IMG/VR virus record: IMGVR_UViG_3300035670_000727
Location: 1-35,676 of that record
Reading direction: 5' to 3' (one strand)
DNA from: a virus
Length of the DNA: 35,676 bases
Shown here: positions 1 through 7,162 of the stretch, piece by piece
How positions within the stretch are numbered: the stretch's first letter is position 1
How the letters are laid out: the number at the start of each line of letters is the position of its first letter
The notes under the pieces: generated by a model
The model's database searches: none
Told to the model about the DNA's origin: nothing
Seen by the model: only the letters and a program-made list of their open reading frames with translations
Program-made: the position numbers and the translations under genes

Positions 1-291
1 GAGTTTGAAGAATTAGAAAGTTATGATTTGTGGAAATATACAGCACAAATTATATCAGATGGAATAAGTGCATATCCAGGCAAACCAAAGTTGTTTTCAG
101 TGCCAGTACAATTTGATGAACAATTATTAGAGGTAATCAAATTAATCAAAATGATTACCATTAAGAATGATGATATTGAACTTGATTTACATTCTGGTAA
201 TATTATGGTCAGACCCGGGCCCATACCTCAATTAGTTATTACTGATCCGTTAGAGGTTGTAAAAACTATGCCACCTACAATTATGAAGTGA
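1..291 (+). CDS. C-terminal part of a protein-kinase/aminoglycoside-phosphotransferase-like protein
   Basis: The frame is open from base 1, so the gene begins outside the window and about 96 C-terminal residues are visible. Near the end, LDLHSGNIMVR followed after a short gap by QLVITDP resembles the catalytic loop (H-x-x-x-N, here with the preceding D) and the DFG-equivalent Mg-binding Asp of APH/kinase-fold proteins. Small kinase-like proteins with a DLHxGN...LVITDP signature are seen in T4-like phages of aquatic bacteria; their targets are not known to me. This is the only plus-strand gene supported here. It is convergent with the next gene, with one base between the two stops. The kinase-like call is moderately sure; the substrate is unknown. 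Confidence 0.55.
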   Translation, partial: EFEELESYDLWKYTAQIISDGISAYPGKPKLFSVPVQFDEQLLEVIKLIKMITIKNDDIELDLHSGNIMVRPGPIPQLVITDPLEVVKTMPPTIMK

Positions 292-292
292 G

Positions 293-589
293 TTAAGACC
301 ACTTCAACATATACAAAGTATATTCAGGATCATTTCGTAAGTAGATTCTAACGTCTGACTCATTGGATACCCAACACCAGTGTTCATTTTGGCATAATGT
401 ATTTGTTTTTTTAACATCACTTAGCCAATAGGGTAGTTCTTTACTAGGACCCCAAGTATCCCAACACCATTCACGCAATTCAAAAAAGTTCTGTAGATAA
501 TTGGTATTCATAGAAGTGACATAATATTTCCAATGTATGTGACCAACATTTCTTTTATCTAACTTTTTTATTAGAAATTTTTTATTCAT
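293..589 (-). CDS. hypothetical protein, Trp-rich
   Basis: A 98-residue soluble protein I do not recognise. It is rich in aromatic residues, with several Trp in the central segment (REWCWDTWGPSKELPYW and EHWCWV), and has no signal peptide or membrane segment. Its start overlaps the stop of the upstream gene by four bases (ATGA, 586-589), which suggests translational coupling with the Rossmann-like gene. A good frame, typical phage gene packing and similar base composition support it as a real gene. No function can be given. Confidence 0.6.
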   Translation of the reverse strand: MNKKFLIKKLDKRNVGHIHWKYYVTSMNTNYLQNFFELREWCWDTWGPSKELPYWLSDVKKTNTLCQNEHWCWVSNESDVRIYLRNDPEYTLYMLKWS

Positions 590-1305
590 TTTTCAAATCG
601 TACACTTATAACATGTTCGTAATTTTTCTTCAATATACTCTTGTACATTATATTTTTGTGAATTACAAAATCACTAGCACCAGAATCATAAGCAAATTTA
701 GCAAATTGTTTGAAATACAATGTACGTCTTTGCCACTCACCAATACATGTTGCATTAAGTTTTTCTAAACGATAAAGATATGATTGCCATGCATTTCTAT
801 CAACATGTGACCATTCATGCATTTCAACATATGCCATTAAATCTTTATTTCTGATTACCGCTGGTTGACTATATTCACGTTCTTTAAAATCTTGATTTTT
901 GTAATCCTTTACGGTGGTGATTAACAAATCGTTGGCATGATTACATAAGAATTTTATTTTATCTATTTGATCGGTTTCACTGTCCACGTAGGTTAGATAT
1001 TCTTCAGTAGCAACTATGCAATCATACATGTCTGTTATTTTATCTACTACAGTAACATTTATATGGTTTGATTTCAGCCATTCAACAACTGCTGGCTCTA
1101 CTTCAGTTATGTATAACTTTTTAGTTAAACTCATACCTAAAATTGCTGGGTTGAATCCAACAAAAAGATAGTTATCTACCGAAATGTTATAAAACTCTTC
1201 AACTGAATTTATTATGTATTTTTTCTTATCAACTATATCTTGTTTCTTTTGATGAGAAACAAATGCATTGAAGATTTCAAAATTATACTGCGTAAAATTG
1301 TTCAT
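586..1305 (-). CDS. conserved phage protein, Rossmann/methyltransferase-like fold (tentative)
   Basis: 239 residues. The order YLFVGFNPAILG (about 46-57), LYITEVEPAVVEWL (about 64-77) and DCIVATEEYLTYVDSE resembles the motif I glycine loop, the acidic end of strand 2 and the motif IV region of class I SAM-dependent methyltransferases. The canonical GxGxG is degenerate, so activity is uncertain. The C-terminal half (about 150-239) is basic and aromatic and unlike a standard methyltransferase. It lies downstream of the nucleotide-sugar dehydrogenase but beyond that gene's terminator. A late-type box (CATAAATA, 1329-1336) sits 23 bases before the start. Function unknown. Confidence 0.6.
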   Translation of the reverse strand: MNNFTQYNFEIFNAFVSHQKKQDIVDKKKYIINSVEEFYNISVDNYLFVGFNPAILGMSLTKKLYITEVEPAVVEWLKSNHINVTVVDKITDMYDCIVATEEYLTYVDSETDQIDKIKFLCNHANDLLITTVKDYKNQDFKEREYSQPAVIRNKDLMAYVEMHEWSHVDRNAWQSYLYRLEKLNATCIGEWQRRTLYFKQFAKFAYDSGASDFVIHKNIMYKSILKKNYEHVISVRFEK

Positions 1306-1328
1306 AAAATATTATCACTTTCAAACAA

Positions 1329-1336
1329 TATTTATG
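1329..1336 (-). promoter_or_regulatory. possible T4-late-type promoter box
   Basis: Minus strand reads CATAAATA, one base from the T4 late consensus TATAAATA, 23 bp upstream of the gene ending at 1305. The spacing allows a short leader. The motif is easily produced by chance in AT-rich DNA, so this is weak. Confidence 0.3.
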
Positions 1337-1346
1337 ATCAATTAGT

Positions 1347-1372
1347 TGAAAAGGTGACATGATGTCACCCTT
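1347..1372 (-). terminator. rho-independent terminator after the nucleotide-sugar dehydrogenase
   Basis: Inverted repeat GGTGACAT (1353-1360) and ATGTCACC (1362-1369), followed on the minus strand by a short T-run (A-run at 1349-1352). It begins a few bases beyond the dehydrogenase stop codon, the expected place for an intrinsic terminator. Confidence 0.7.
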
Positions 1373-1376
1373 TCAC

Positions 1377-2630
1377 TCATGTTCTGGTATTGCCGTAATG
1401 TATTACTCTTACGGTAGATGTTGAATTTAACTTACGCCAAGGATCAACGATAATTGAACCAGATGGAATTTCACAGTATGGCTGCGTCTTTGTCTGTTCG
1501 CCAGTGTATTCATATGTAATCTGACGATCATGTGCCCACAAAACAATATGTGGTGCTTCAACTCGTTGAACTACATCAGTGGAATCATCTGCTAGTGGAT
1601 CAAGATACTTGACGGTGACACCCATCTCGTTGAGATAAAATCCTACCAGGGTTGAATAACTACCGATACAATATGGAACATCTGGCTTATATGCTTTGCC
1701 ATGAATCACTACAGGAAGATTGCCGTTTGCAACGCTAGTTTTTAGCAAGAATTTGGCCAGATTCTTTGCCTGGATCTCACGGGCATGCATCACTGTGTCA
1801 AATAGATCATAGCCTAGATCATATTCTTGTGCTAGCCAACGTAGAGCAATGTTATCACGTGGATGACATGCACCCGCATCACCCATGCCAGCGGTCATAT
1901 ATTTTGGTCCCATGATTCGCATGGTACTACGTGCCAGTGCGTTAGTTACTACATCTACATTGATGTTACCAATACGCATAGCAAAGTCTTGGATCATGTT
2001 TACTAGGCCAACCTTCGCACTGATGAATGTATTGTAAAAAATCTTGATTGCTTCACATTCGTCCCACGTTCCTACTTCGTATCGTGGATCGTTTTGCATG
2101 ATCGTCTTGTATAGATCAATCAGTTCACCTGCGACACCAGTTAAACTGCCATCTTCGGTTCCGATGATTACCATTTCTGGATTAGCCATGTCCCACTTTA
2201 CACTGCCCATAGCAATCAAGTATGGATTGTACAAGAATAAGTGCTTCTTGTCCAGTAGTGAAACAAAATGCTTACGGGTAGTACCGGGTAATACGGTACT
2301 AATTAACACAATCCGTTTCGTAGTGGTTGCGTGTGTATTGATTTTGTTGATAGCATCAATGACTGCATCATGTCCGAAGTCTTTCGGTGGCATATGACTG
2401 CTTGGCACTGATCCATCGTATCCTTCAGTGTGTGGAGTAGGTACAGCAATAAAGATCCAGTCACTCTCACGAACTAATTCAGCAATATCGCATACTTTAA
2501 CTGTATCACTTGTTCTAGGAACAATATCGTAACCACGAACTTCATGACGTTCGGCCATTACTTCAGCACAATCTAATCCTAATTTTCCAATTCCAATAAA
2601 TCCAATTTTTTCTCTCTTGATCATTTTCAC
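1377..2630 (-). CDS. UDP-glucose/GDP-mannose dehydrogenase family protein
   Basis: 417 residues, the usual family length. N-terminal NAD-binding Rossmann domain with GIGKLG (13-18) and the IAVPTP motif (61-66); central helical domain with E193/K196/N200 in ECEAIKIFYN; catalytic Cys255 in GDAGACHPRD; C-terminal UDP-sugar domain with GKAYKPD (311-317, K315). The family oxidises a nucleotide-sugar C6 hydroxyl to a carboxylate with two NAD+. The usual D-D-x-R-x-S after KPD is replaced by PYCIGSYS, so the Arg of this motif is absent and the exact sugar is uncertain. It has a ribosome site (AAAGGG) before ATG 2630 and its own terminator. Inference: it could make UDP-glucuronate for the glycosyltransferase at 4109-5107; capsule or LPS modification are alternatives. 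Confidence 0.88.
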   Translation of the reverse strand: MKMIKREKIGFIGIGKLGLDCAEVMAERHEVRGYDIVPRTSDTVKVCDIAELVRESDWIFIAVPTPHTEGYDGSVPSSHMPPKDFGHDAVIDAINKINTHATTTKRIVLISTVLPGTTRKHFVSLLDKKHLFLYNPYLIAMGSVKWDMANPEMVIIGTEDGSLTGVAGELIDLYKTIMQNDPRYEVGTWDECEAIKIFYNTFISAKVGLVNMIQDFAMRIGNINVDVVTNALARSTMRIMGPKYMTAGMGDAGACHPRDNIALRWLAQEYDLGYDLFDTVMHAREIQAKNLAKFLLKTSVANGNLPVVIHGKAYKPDVPYCIGSYSTLVGFYLNEMGVTVKYLDPLADDSTDVVQRVEAPHIVLWAHDRQITYEYTGEQTKTQPYCEIPSGSIIVDPWRKLNSTSTVRVIHYGNTRT

Positions 2631-2652
2631 CCTTTTATAGAAAATACAGTAT

Positions 2653-2677
2653 TATATATGCTGATGTAGCATATATA
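2653..2677 (-). other. stem-loop in the leader of the dehydrogenase gene
   Basis: Perfect 10-bp inverted repeat TATATATGCT / AGCATATATA with a 5-base loop, between the secreted-protein gene and the dehydrogenase. On the minus strand the T-run comes before the stem rather than after it, so it is not a classical terminator for that strand. A TATAAT hexamer (2651-2656, minus) overlaps the base of the stem and might be a -10 element, but the matching -35 is poor. Confidence 0.45.
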
Positions 2678-2693
2678 AAAAATATTGATTAAT

Positions 2694-2999
2694 TTACTTT
2701 GGATAAGACAGTTCTACAGAAACTCCAGAACTGATTACACATGCAGTTTTGCTGGTAAGTTCAAGGACAGTGTAAGTATCTTTATCTTTATTAAAGAGAA
2801 CTACGGTACTTAATTTTTCATCGTTAAGTTTAGTATCGTCAACTTCGCCGAGAAAGATGGGTTTTTCTCCCAACTTATTCATTAACTCTTTTAGTAGATA
2901 TTCTGTTTCGTAACACCATACAGGCTTGTTGATTTTTTGTTCTGCGAGAGCAACGGTTGACGTTAGCATCATTAGTGCTAGGATAGCGATCTTTTTCAT
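2694..2999 (-). CDS. small exported protein with signal peptide and two cysteines
   Basis: 101 residues. MKK, a hydrophobic stretch (4-17) and ALA|E at 17-20 form a classical Sec signal peptide, leaving a mature protein of about 82 residues. The mature part has exactly two cysteines (C29 in PVWCYETEYLL and C87 in TACVIS), which could form a periplasmic disulfide. I recall similar short secreted proteins (WCY...GEKP...ACV) in aquatic T4-like phages, with no known function. The ribosome site TTAAAGGAAAT before ATG 2999 is good. Its place between phosphate/lipid genes and the dehydrogenase may mean it acts in the host periplasm; this is inference only. Confidence 0.7.
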   Translation of the reverse strand: MKKIAILALMMLTSTVALAEQKINKPVWCYETEYLLKELMNKLGEKPIFLGEVDDTKLNDEKLSTVVLFNKDKDTYTVLELTSKTACVISSGVSVELSYPK

Positions 3000-3107
3000 A
3001 GTAAGATTTCCTTTAAGTTGAATGTAGTAAGTTCAGCGCACTATTTTTTGAGAATGATGCTGTGTGAATTTACCAGGTTTGAATGTTTTCCCTAAATCAC
3101 CTTGACA

Positions 3108-4100
3108 TTATATCATACTGTCAAACAAATCCGCAATGGTTCTGCTGCCGGAATACAACACTTTTTTAGTTTTTTCTGCAAGTGCCTGTGCTTCTGGCGT
3201 CGTTGCTTTGTCAAATTTGCTAGATCCTATGACTTTATCAATTTTGTTTAAATATACATTCTTTATGGTACTTATCATCTCGTCAGCACTTGAGTAACTT
3301 AATCCAGTTACGCCCAACTTATCATTTAGTGCTAGCGTTTTTGCAACACCCACGATAGATCCAACCAGTTGATTGAGTGTAACTTCTTCGCCCATGCCAG
3401 GATATTGCTTAAGTAATGCATCAATCTTTTTGCAACCAAAAAATGCAACTAGATCTATTGCCCAACGATCTTTGTTTGTAGTTACCGTAACAGTTTCTAC
3501 GTTTTTTTGTTTTGAGAATGGCACTACTTTACCATCTGCTGTTTTTAATTGAATACCCAAATCACTGATACTTATGTTAAACGCCTCAGCAAGTGCTGAG
3601 TATAAACTGGCACTTAACACACCCTTGACACCTTCAGGCGGTGCAAGTACTGAACTCCATGACACCAAATCACTGAACAAACTTACTAGATCGACTTGAA
3701 CGTAATTATCTGCATCTATGTTGATGATGATGTTTTTGCCATTCTCAGTCTCAAAAGCGCCAGTGGCGTCGCCATACTGCTTTATCAAATCATAGTAAAA
3801 TTTGCGATTTTCGTTAGTTGACTTATCTGATAATTTTGGTATGATAAACTGTATATCTATATCGCCGTACTGTTTATCTGGCTGAGTTTGTAGATGCTTT
3901 TGATAATATGTACCACTACCTACTGGCTTACCAAATTCGATAGGCATAATGTCTTTTGACTCTAGCCATTGATTTAATTGTGGCTGTATTGAACTGCTTA
4001 AGTATTTTACAACCCGTTGTAGTAATGCGGGCGTAAGAACTGTATTTTGTGTTTTTGTGCTAGCCCAGCCACCTTCAAGAATTATTTCGTTTATTTTCAT
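3108..4100 (-). CDS. DNA polymerase beta superfamily nucleotidyltransferase-like protein
   Basis: 330 residues. GKPVGSGTYYQK (58-68) followed by YGDIDIQ (D80, D82) and VQVDLVS (D137) gives the hG[GS]...DhD...D catalytic signature of the Pol-beta nucleotidyltransferase fold. Substrate unknown: nucleotide addition to RNA, protein or small molecule are all possible. The N-terminus MKINEIILE|GGWAS fits the T4 prohead protease rule ([LI]-x-E, cut after E9) and resembles N-termini of homologues I recall from cyanophages (EILNE|GGWAS), so it may be a capsid-packaged protein. It lies 8 bp downstream of the Agt-like glycosyltransferase and is probably co-transcribed. A second, different nucleotidyltransferase is at 26179-26979. 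Confidence 0.75.
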   Translation of the reverse strand: MKINEIILEGGWASTKTQNTVLTPALLQRVVKYLSSSIQPQLNQWLESKDIMPIEFGKPVGSGTYYQKHLQTQPDKQYGDIDIQFIIPKLSDKSTNENRKFYYDLIKQYGDATGAFETENGKNIIINIDADNYVQVDLVSLFSDLVSWSSVLAPPEGVKGVLSASLYSALAEAFNISISDLGIQLKTADGKVVPFSKQKNVETVTVTTNKDRWAIDLVAFFGCKKIDALLKQYPGMGEEVTLNQLVGSIVGVAKTLALNDKLGVTGLSYSSADEMISTIKNVYLNKIDKVIGSSKFDKATTPEAQALAEKTKKVLYSGSRTIADLFDSMI

Positions 4101-4108
4101 TAATATAT

Positions 4109-5107
4109 TTAGTGTATACTAATTAAATTCTTCTTGAATATATTCCATGCTGTTTCCCATGACCATCGCTTACTACTTTGGTAAACTTTCTTTCTATCTA
4201 ATTTTAAACAGCAAGAGATTGCGTAGTTCAAATCATAGGACAAGTAGCCATCAACTTGTGACAGTATAACATCTTTGGGACCAGTAACTGGATATGCTGC
4301 TACTGGAGTACCGCACGCCAGGGATTCTATCATCACTATGCCAAAAGTGTCCCATGTACTAGGAAAAACAAAAACATCTGCCATTTGGTAATAACTTGCT
4401 AATTCTTTACCTGTCTTAAATCCTGTGAACTCTACGTCTTTATATTTTTCTTCTAGGTGTTTTCTGTATGGGCCATCACCTACTAATATCTTTCTAGAAT
4501 TTGGATAATCTAAACTACAAAAAGCATCTAGATTTTTTTCTTTACTAAGTCTACTTACACACAGTAATACAATTTTTTCATCTCTTTTGATTTCTATTGA
4601 TTTAAATATATCACGATCTACGCCTCTAGTCCAAGGTATTATGTCTGTTTTTAGACCATGATCAATTAGTTCATTGCACATCGAGATAGTAGTTGTTAGA
4701 ACTTTACCACTATGTTTGTGAAACCATCTAATGTATTTCCATGACAGAAATTCTGGTATATGTAAAAGTTTCTTCAGTGCTTCTGGTAATTTGGTATGAT
4801 AACTGGTATTATATCTTATATTTTTACTATCTAAGTAAAGTCTGGCTGCTAGACCAACGGGTCCTTCTGTTGCGATATGAATATAATCTGGAGAAATACG
4901 TCCAATTTTTTCTGCTATACCAATTGGAATACTTAATTTTATTTCAGAATATCCCGGCATAGAAAAATGTTTGAAACTAGTGGGATCCAGAAAAATTATT
5001 TCATATCCTTCTAGAACAGCACATTTCGCCAAATTTTTATATGTTGTTACTACGCCATTTATTTGATCTGGTAGATTATCAGTAATAATTAATATTTTTT
5101 TATGCAT
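4109..5107 (-). CDS. agt: GT4-family glycosyltransferase, Agt-like (diacylglycerol glycosyltransferase candidate)
   Basis: 332 residues, GT-B fold. The N-terminal acceptor domain has NGVVTT (17-22), YIHIATEGP (75-83) and SYHT (102-105). The C-terminal donor domain has SRLSKEKN (185-192), GDGP (210-213), FTGF, and the donor-site signature DTFGIVMIE (253-261) followed by SLACGTPVAAYPVTGP. This is the pattern of GT4 proteins such as bacterial Agt, which moves glucose or glucuronate from UDP-sugar to diacylglycerol during phosphate starvation; the related MgtA mannosyltransferases are the main alternative. Pairing with the PlcP-like gene upstream (126-bp gap) mirrors the bacterial plcP-agt arrangement. 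A sigma70-like promoter is predicted at 5145-5173. Family sure; exact substrate inferred. Confidence 0.82.
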   Translation of the reverse strand: MHKKILIITDNLPDQINGVVTTYKNLAKCAVLEGYEIIFLDPTSFKHFSMPGYSEIKLSIPIGIAEKIGRISPDYIHIATEGPVGLAARLYLDSKNIRYNTSYHTKLPEALKKLLHIPEFLSWKYIRWFHKHSGKVLTTTISMCNELIDHGLKTDIIPWTRGVDRDIFKSIEIKRDEKIVLLCVSRLSKEKNLDAFCSLDYPNSRKILVGDGPYRKHLEEKYKDVEFTGFKTGKELASYYQMADVFVFPSTWDTFGIVMIESLACGTPVAAYPVTGPKDVILSQVDGYLSYDLNYAISCCLKLDRKKVYQSSKRWSWETAWNIFKKNLISIH

Positions 5108-5144
5108 TGTGCTTCTATCCTAAAATTTTTAAATTTGAGTTCGT

Positions 5145-5173
5145 ATTGTAGCGTGGTTGCACTAGCAATACAA
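5145..5173 (-). promoter_or_regulatory. predicted sigma70-type promoter for the Agt-like gene
   Basis: Minus strand: -35 TTGTAT (5168-5173), 17-bp spacer, -10 TACAAT (5145-5150). The -10 is one base off consensus; the -35 keeps only TTG. Expected start near 5138 gives about a 30-base leader with AGGA before ATG 5107. It implies the gene can be transcribed by host sigma70 polymerase independently of plcP. Confidence 0.45.
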
Positions 5174-5187
5174 GATTCATATGAATC
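5174..5187 (-). promoter_or_regulatory. perfect 14-bp palindrome next to the predicted -35
   Basis: GATTCATATGAATC is a perfect palindrome immediately upstream of the predicted -35 hexamer of the glycosyltransferase promoter. Its position suits a dimeric regulator. Part of a 126-bp gap between plcP and agt, long for this phage. A further small hairpin (CCAGG/CCTGG) lies near 5208-5222. No known operator was recognised. Confidence 0.3.
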
Positions 5188-5233
5188 AAATTCTAAACTA
5201 ATCCTACCAGGAATATCCCTGGAATTATTAACA

Positions 5234-6013
5234 TTAATTGCTAGTAGTAATAGAATCCACATGATCTTCAGTCACCCAAGTTATAATAGACCATTTCCCA
5301 TCCCAGTCCTCCACTAGCGCAGTACAACTTTCTACCCAATCTCCAGTATTCATATAGATGGTATTATCTATGGTTTTTATTTCTGCCTTGTGAATATGCC
5401 CACATATTACACCATCATATCCACGTTTTTTACAATATGTGGCAAGATTGCTTTCAAATTGAAACATAAAATCAACAGCACGTTTTACTTTGGATTTTAG
5501 GTATTTACTTAGACTCCAGTAACCAAATCCCAGTTTATGTCTTATCCAATTAAATTTAGAGTTCAGTCTAAGAACTATATCATATGCACGATCACCTAAA
5601 AAACTGATCCATGGCGCTAATCTAGTTATACCATCAAATAGATCACCATGTACTATTAAATAATGTTTGCCATCTATGCCTATATGTTCACATTGATTTT
5701 TTATTTCTATCATACCAAAACTGAATTTGTATGATAAAAATGGTCTAATAAATTCATCATGATTGCCTGCAATATAAACTACACGGGTGCCACGCTTTGC
5801 GTGGCCTAATATGCTACGAATAACATTTGTATGACTTTGTTTCCAACGAAGTTTATTTCTTTGAATTTTCCATCCGTCAATTATATCTCCTACTAGATAC
5901 AGTTGTTCACATGTATTATTTTTCAAGAAATTAACTAGGTGATCCGCCTTGCAATCTTTTGTTCCTAAATGAACATCACTAATTGCTATGGTTCGGTAAG
6001 TCTTTTTATGCAT
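5234..6013 (-). CDS. plcP: PlcP-like metallophosphoesterase (phospholipase C-type, lipid remodelling)
   Basis: 259 residues, a complete calcineurin-like phosphoesterase: SDVHLG (12-17, D13/H15), VGDIIDGW (41-48, D43), GNHDE (83-87), HGD (122-124), GHIH (205-208), then YMNTGDWVESCTALVE (220-235). The last block, together with GYWSLSKYLKSKVKRAV, is as I recall characteristic of PlcP, the Pho-controlled enzyme that cleaves phospholipid head groups to diacylglycerol, rather than of LpxH, its relative in lipid A synthesis. It begins just after the pstS terminator and precedes the Agt-like glycosyltransferase, the same order of functions as in bacterial plcP-agt. ATG 6013 has AAAGG upstream. Read-through from the pstS promoter is possible. 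Activity on lipids is inferred. Confidence 0.83.
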   Translation of the reverse strand: MHKKTYRTIAISDVHLGTKDCKADHLVNFLKNNTCEQLYLVGDIIDGWKIQRNKLRWKQSHTNVIRSILGHAKRGTRVVYIAGNHDEFIRPFLSYKFSFGMIEIKNQCEHIGIDGKHYLIVHGDLFDGITRLAPWISFLGDRAYDIVLRLNSKFNWIRHKLGFGYWSLSKYLKSKVKRAVDFMFQFESNLATYCKKRGYDGVICGHIHKAEIKTIDNTIYMNTGDWVESCTALVEDWDGKWSIITWVTEDHVDSITTSN

Positions 6014-6030
6014 AGTTTATAACCTTTAAA

Positions 6031-6057
6031 TGAAAATAGGACCTTTCGGTCCTATTT
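6031..6057 (-). terminator. rho-independent terminator after pstS
   Basis: Perfect 10-bp stem AAATAGGACC (6034-6043) / GGTCCTATTT (6048-6057) with a 4-base loop, GAAA on the minus strand, then TTTTCATTT. It lies between pstS and plcP, so it would limit plcP expression from the pstS promoter unless it is read through. Confidence 0.75.
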
Positions 6058-6093
6058 GCTGGTTACGAATTCCAGCACCTCTCAATCATTGAG
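6058..6093 (-). other. two further stem-loops between pstS stop and its terminator
   Basis: GCTGG (6058-6062) pairs with CCAGC (6072-6076) across 9 bases, and CTCAA (6081-6085) pairs with TTGAG (6089-6093). With the terminator stem they make three consecutive hairpins in about 60 bp of pstS 3' untranslated region. It lacks tRNA arms of the right size. Possibly an RNA-stabilising or attenuation structure. Confidence 0.45.
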
Positions 6094-6099
6094 GCCGAT

Positions 6100-7113
6100 T
6101 TACTTAGTATTGATCTGTGTCCATACACGTTGACGAATTTGATTAGTCAATGTGTCTGGTAGTGGAACATAATCTAATTCTAACGCAAGAGTTTTGCCAT
6201 TCTTGAATGCCCAATCAAAGAACTTGATTACATCAGCACTTTGTTCTTTGTCTTTGGGATTCTTGTACATGATGATAAAACTTGCACTAGATACTGGCCA
6301 TGCATTTGGATTTGCTTGATCAACAATACTTAGTCCCATGCCAGGTACACTGAACCAGTTTGCGCCATCTGCCGCTGAGGCAAATGTCTTGTCATCTGGG
6401 CTTACATAGTTTCCTGCTTTGTTTTGCAGTTGCATGAATGTCAGACCATTCTTCTTAACATATGCATATTCTACGTAGCCAATACTACCCTTGATGCGTG
6501 TGACGTTTGCAGCAACCCCTTCATTGCCTTTTCCACCAACACTACTTGCTGCTGGCCATTTTACTGCTGCACCACGACCTACACGTTGTGCCCATTCTGG
6601 ACTAACTACTGTCAGATAATCTGTCCAGTTGAATGTAGTACCACTGCCATCAGCACGATGCACTACTGTGATGTTTAGATTAGGCAGATTCTTACCTGGA
6701 TTTAGAGCAACTAATTTTGGATCATTCCATTTGACGATATTGCCAAGAAAGACTTCAGCGAGAACTGCACCAGTGATGCGTAGTTCACCTGGCTTAAATC
6801 CCTCTAGATTTACGATAGGCACAGTTCCACCGATGATTGCTGGAAACTGTACTTGTTCACGCTTGTCTAAATCTTCACCTTTAACAGGTGCATCACTTGC
6901 GCCAAACGCAACTGTGCCAGCATTGATCTGACGAATACCACCACTACTACCGATACTTTGATAGTTTAGTCCTACGCCAGTTTCTTTCTTATAGGCTTCT
7001 GCCCACTTGGCATATACTGGATAAGGGAATGTAGCGCCTGCTCCTGTGATATCAGCGGCGTATACCATGGTAGCAGTAAATGCTGTAGCGATAATTGAAA
7101 CTAATTTTTTCAC
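6100..7113 (-). CDS. pstS: periplasmic phosphate-binding protein PstS
   Basis: 337 residues, normal length. Signal peptide 1-19 (cleavage after VYA). The mature protein starts with DITGAGATFPYPVYAKW and carries the phosphate-site segments GAGATF (T28), SIGSSGG, GASDAP and RADGSGTTF, then the conserved GNEGVA, GSIGYVEYAY, KFFDWAFKNG and LDYVPLPD. It is the substrate-binding part of the high-affinity Pst phosphate transporter; no pstCAB is present here, so it must work with the host transporter. Sequence style is beta/gamma-proteobacterial. Start is GTG 7113, chosen for the complete signal peptide and the AAGGAGAT ribosome site. A Pho box lies 50 bp upstream, and a terminator follows. Phage pstS is known from cyanophages. 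Confidence 0.96.
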   Translation of the reverse strand: MKKLVSIIATAFTATMVYAADITGAGATFPYPVYAKWAEAYKKETGVGLNYQSIGSSGGIRQINAGTVAFGASDAPVKGEDLDKREQVQFPAIIGGTVPIVNLEGFKPGELRITGAVLAEVFLGNIVKWNDPKLVALNPGKNLPNLNITVVHRADGSGTTFNWTDYLTVVSPEWAQRVGRGAAVKWPAASSVGGKGNEGVAANVTRIKGSIGYVEYAYVKKNGLTFMQLQNKAGNYVSPDDKTFASAADGANWFSVPGMGLSIVDQANPNAWPVSSASFIIMYKNPKDKEQSADVIKFFDWAFKNGKTLALELDYVPLPDTLTNQIRQRVWTQINTK

Positions 7114-7162
7114 TGTGTTAATCTCCTTGTTGTGTTAACATATGGTATTTAAACATAAAAGT

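Noticed and set aside
2653-2677. Hairpin taken as a terminator of the secreted-protein gene
   Set aside because: The T-run precedes the stem on the transcribed strand, so it does not fit an intrinsic terminator; kept only as a stem-loop.
3102-3124. TTGACA and TATAAT seen together near the end of the nucleotidyltransferase gene
   Set aside because: On the minus strand the two hexamers are only 6 bp apart, too close for a sigma70 promoter, and they form an inverted repeat TTGACA/TGTCAA inside or beside the coding end.
5234-6013. Annotation of the phosphoesterase as LpxH (UDP-2,3-diacylglucosamine hydrolase)
   Set aside because: The metal motifs are shared with LpxH, but the NTGDWVESCTALVE end, the GYWSLSKYLKSKVK block and the neighbouring Agt-like and pstS genes fit PlcP better. 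A tree would decide.
6058-6076. Possible tRNA T-arm in the pstS 3' region
   Set aside because: The loop is 9 bases, and no acceptor, D or anticodon arm of suitable size can be drawn around it.
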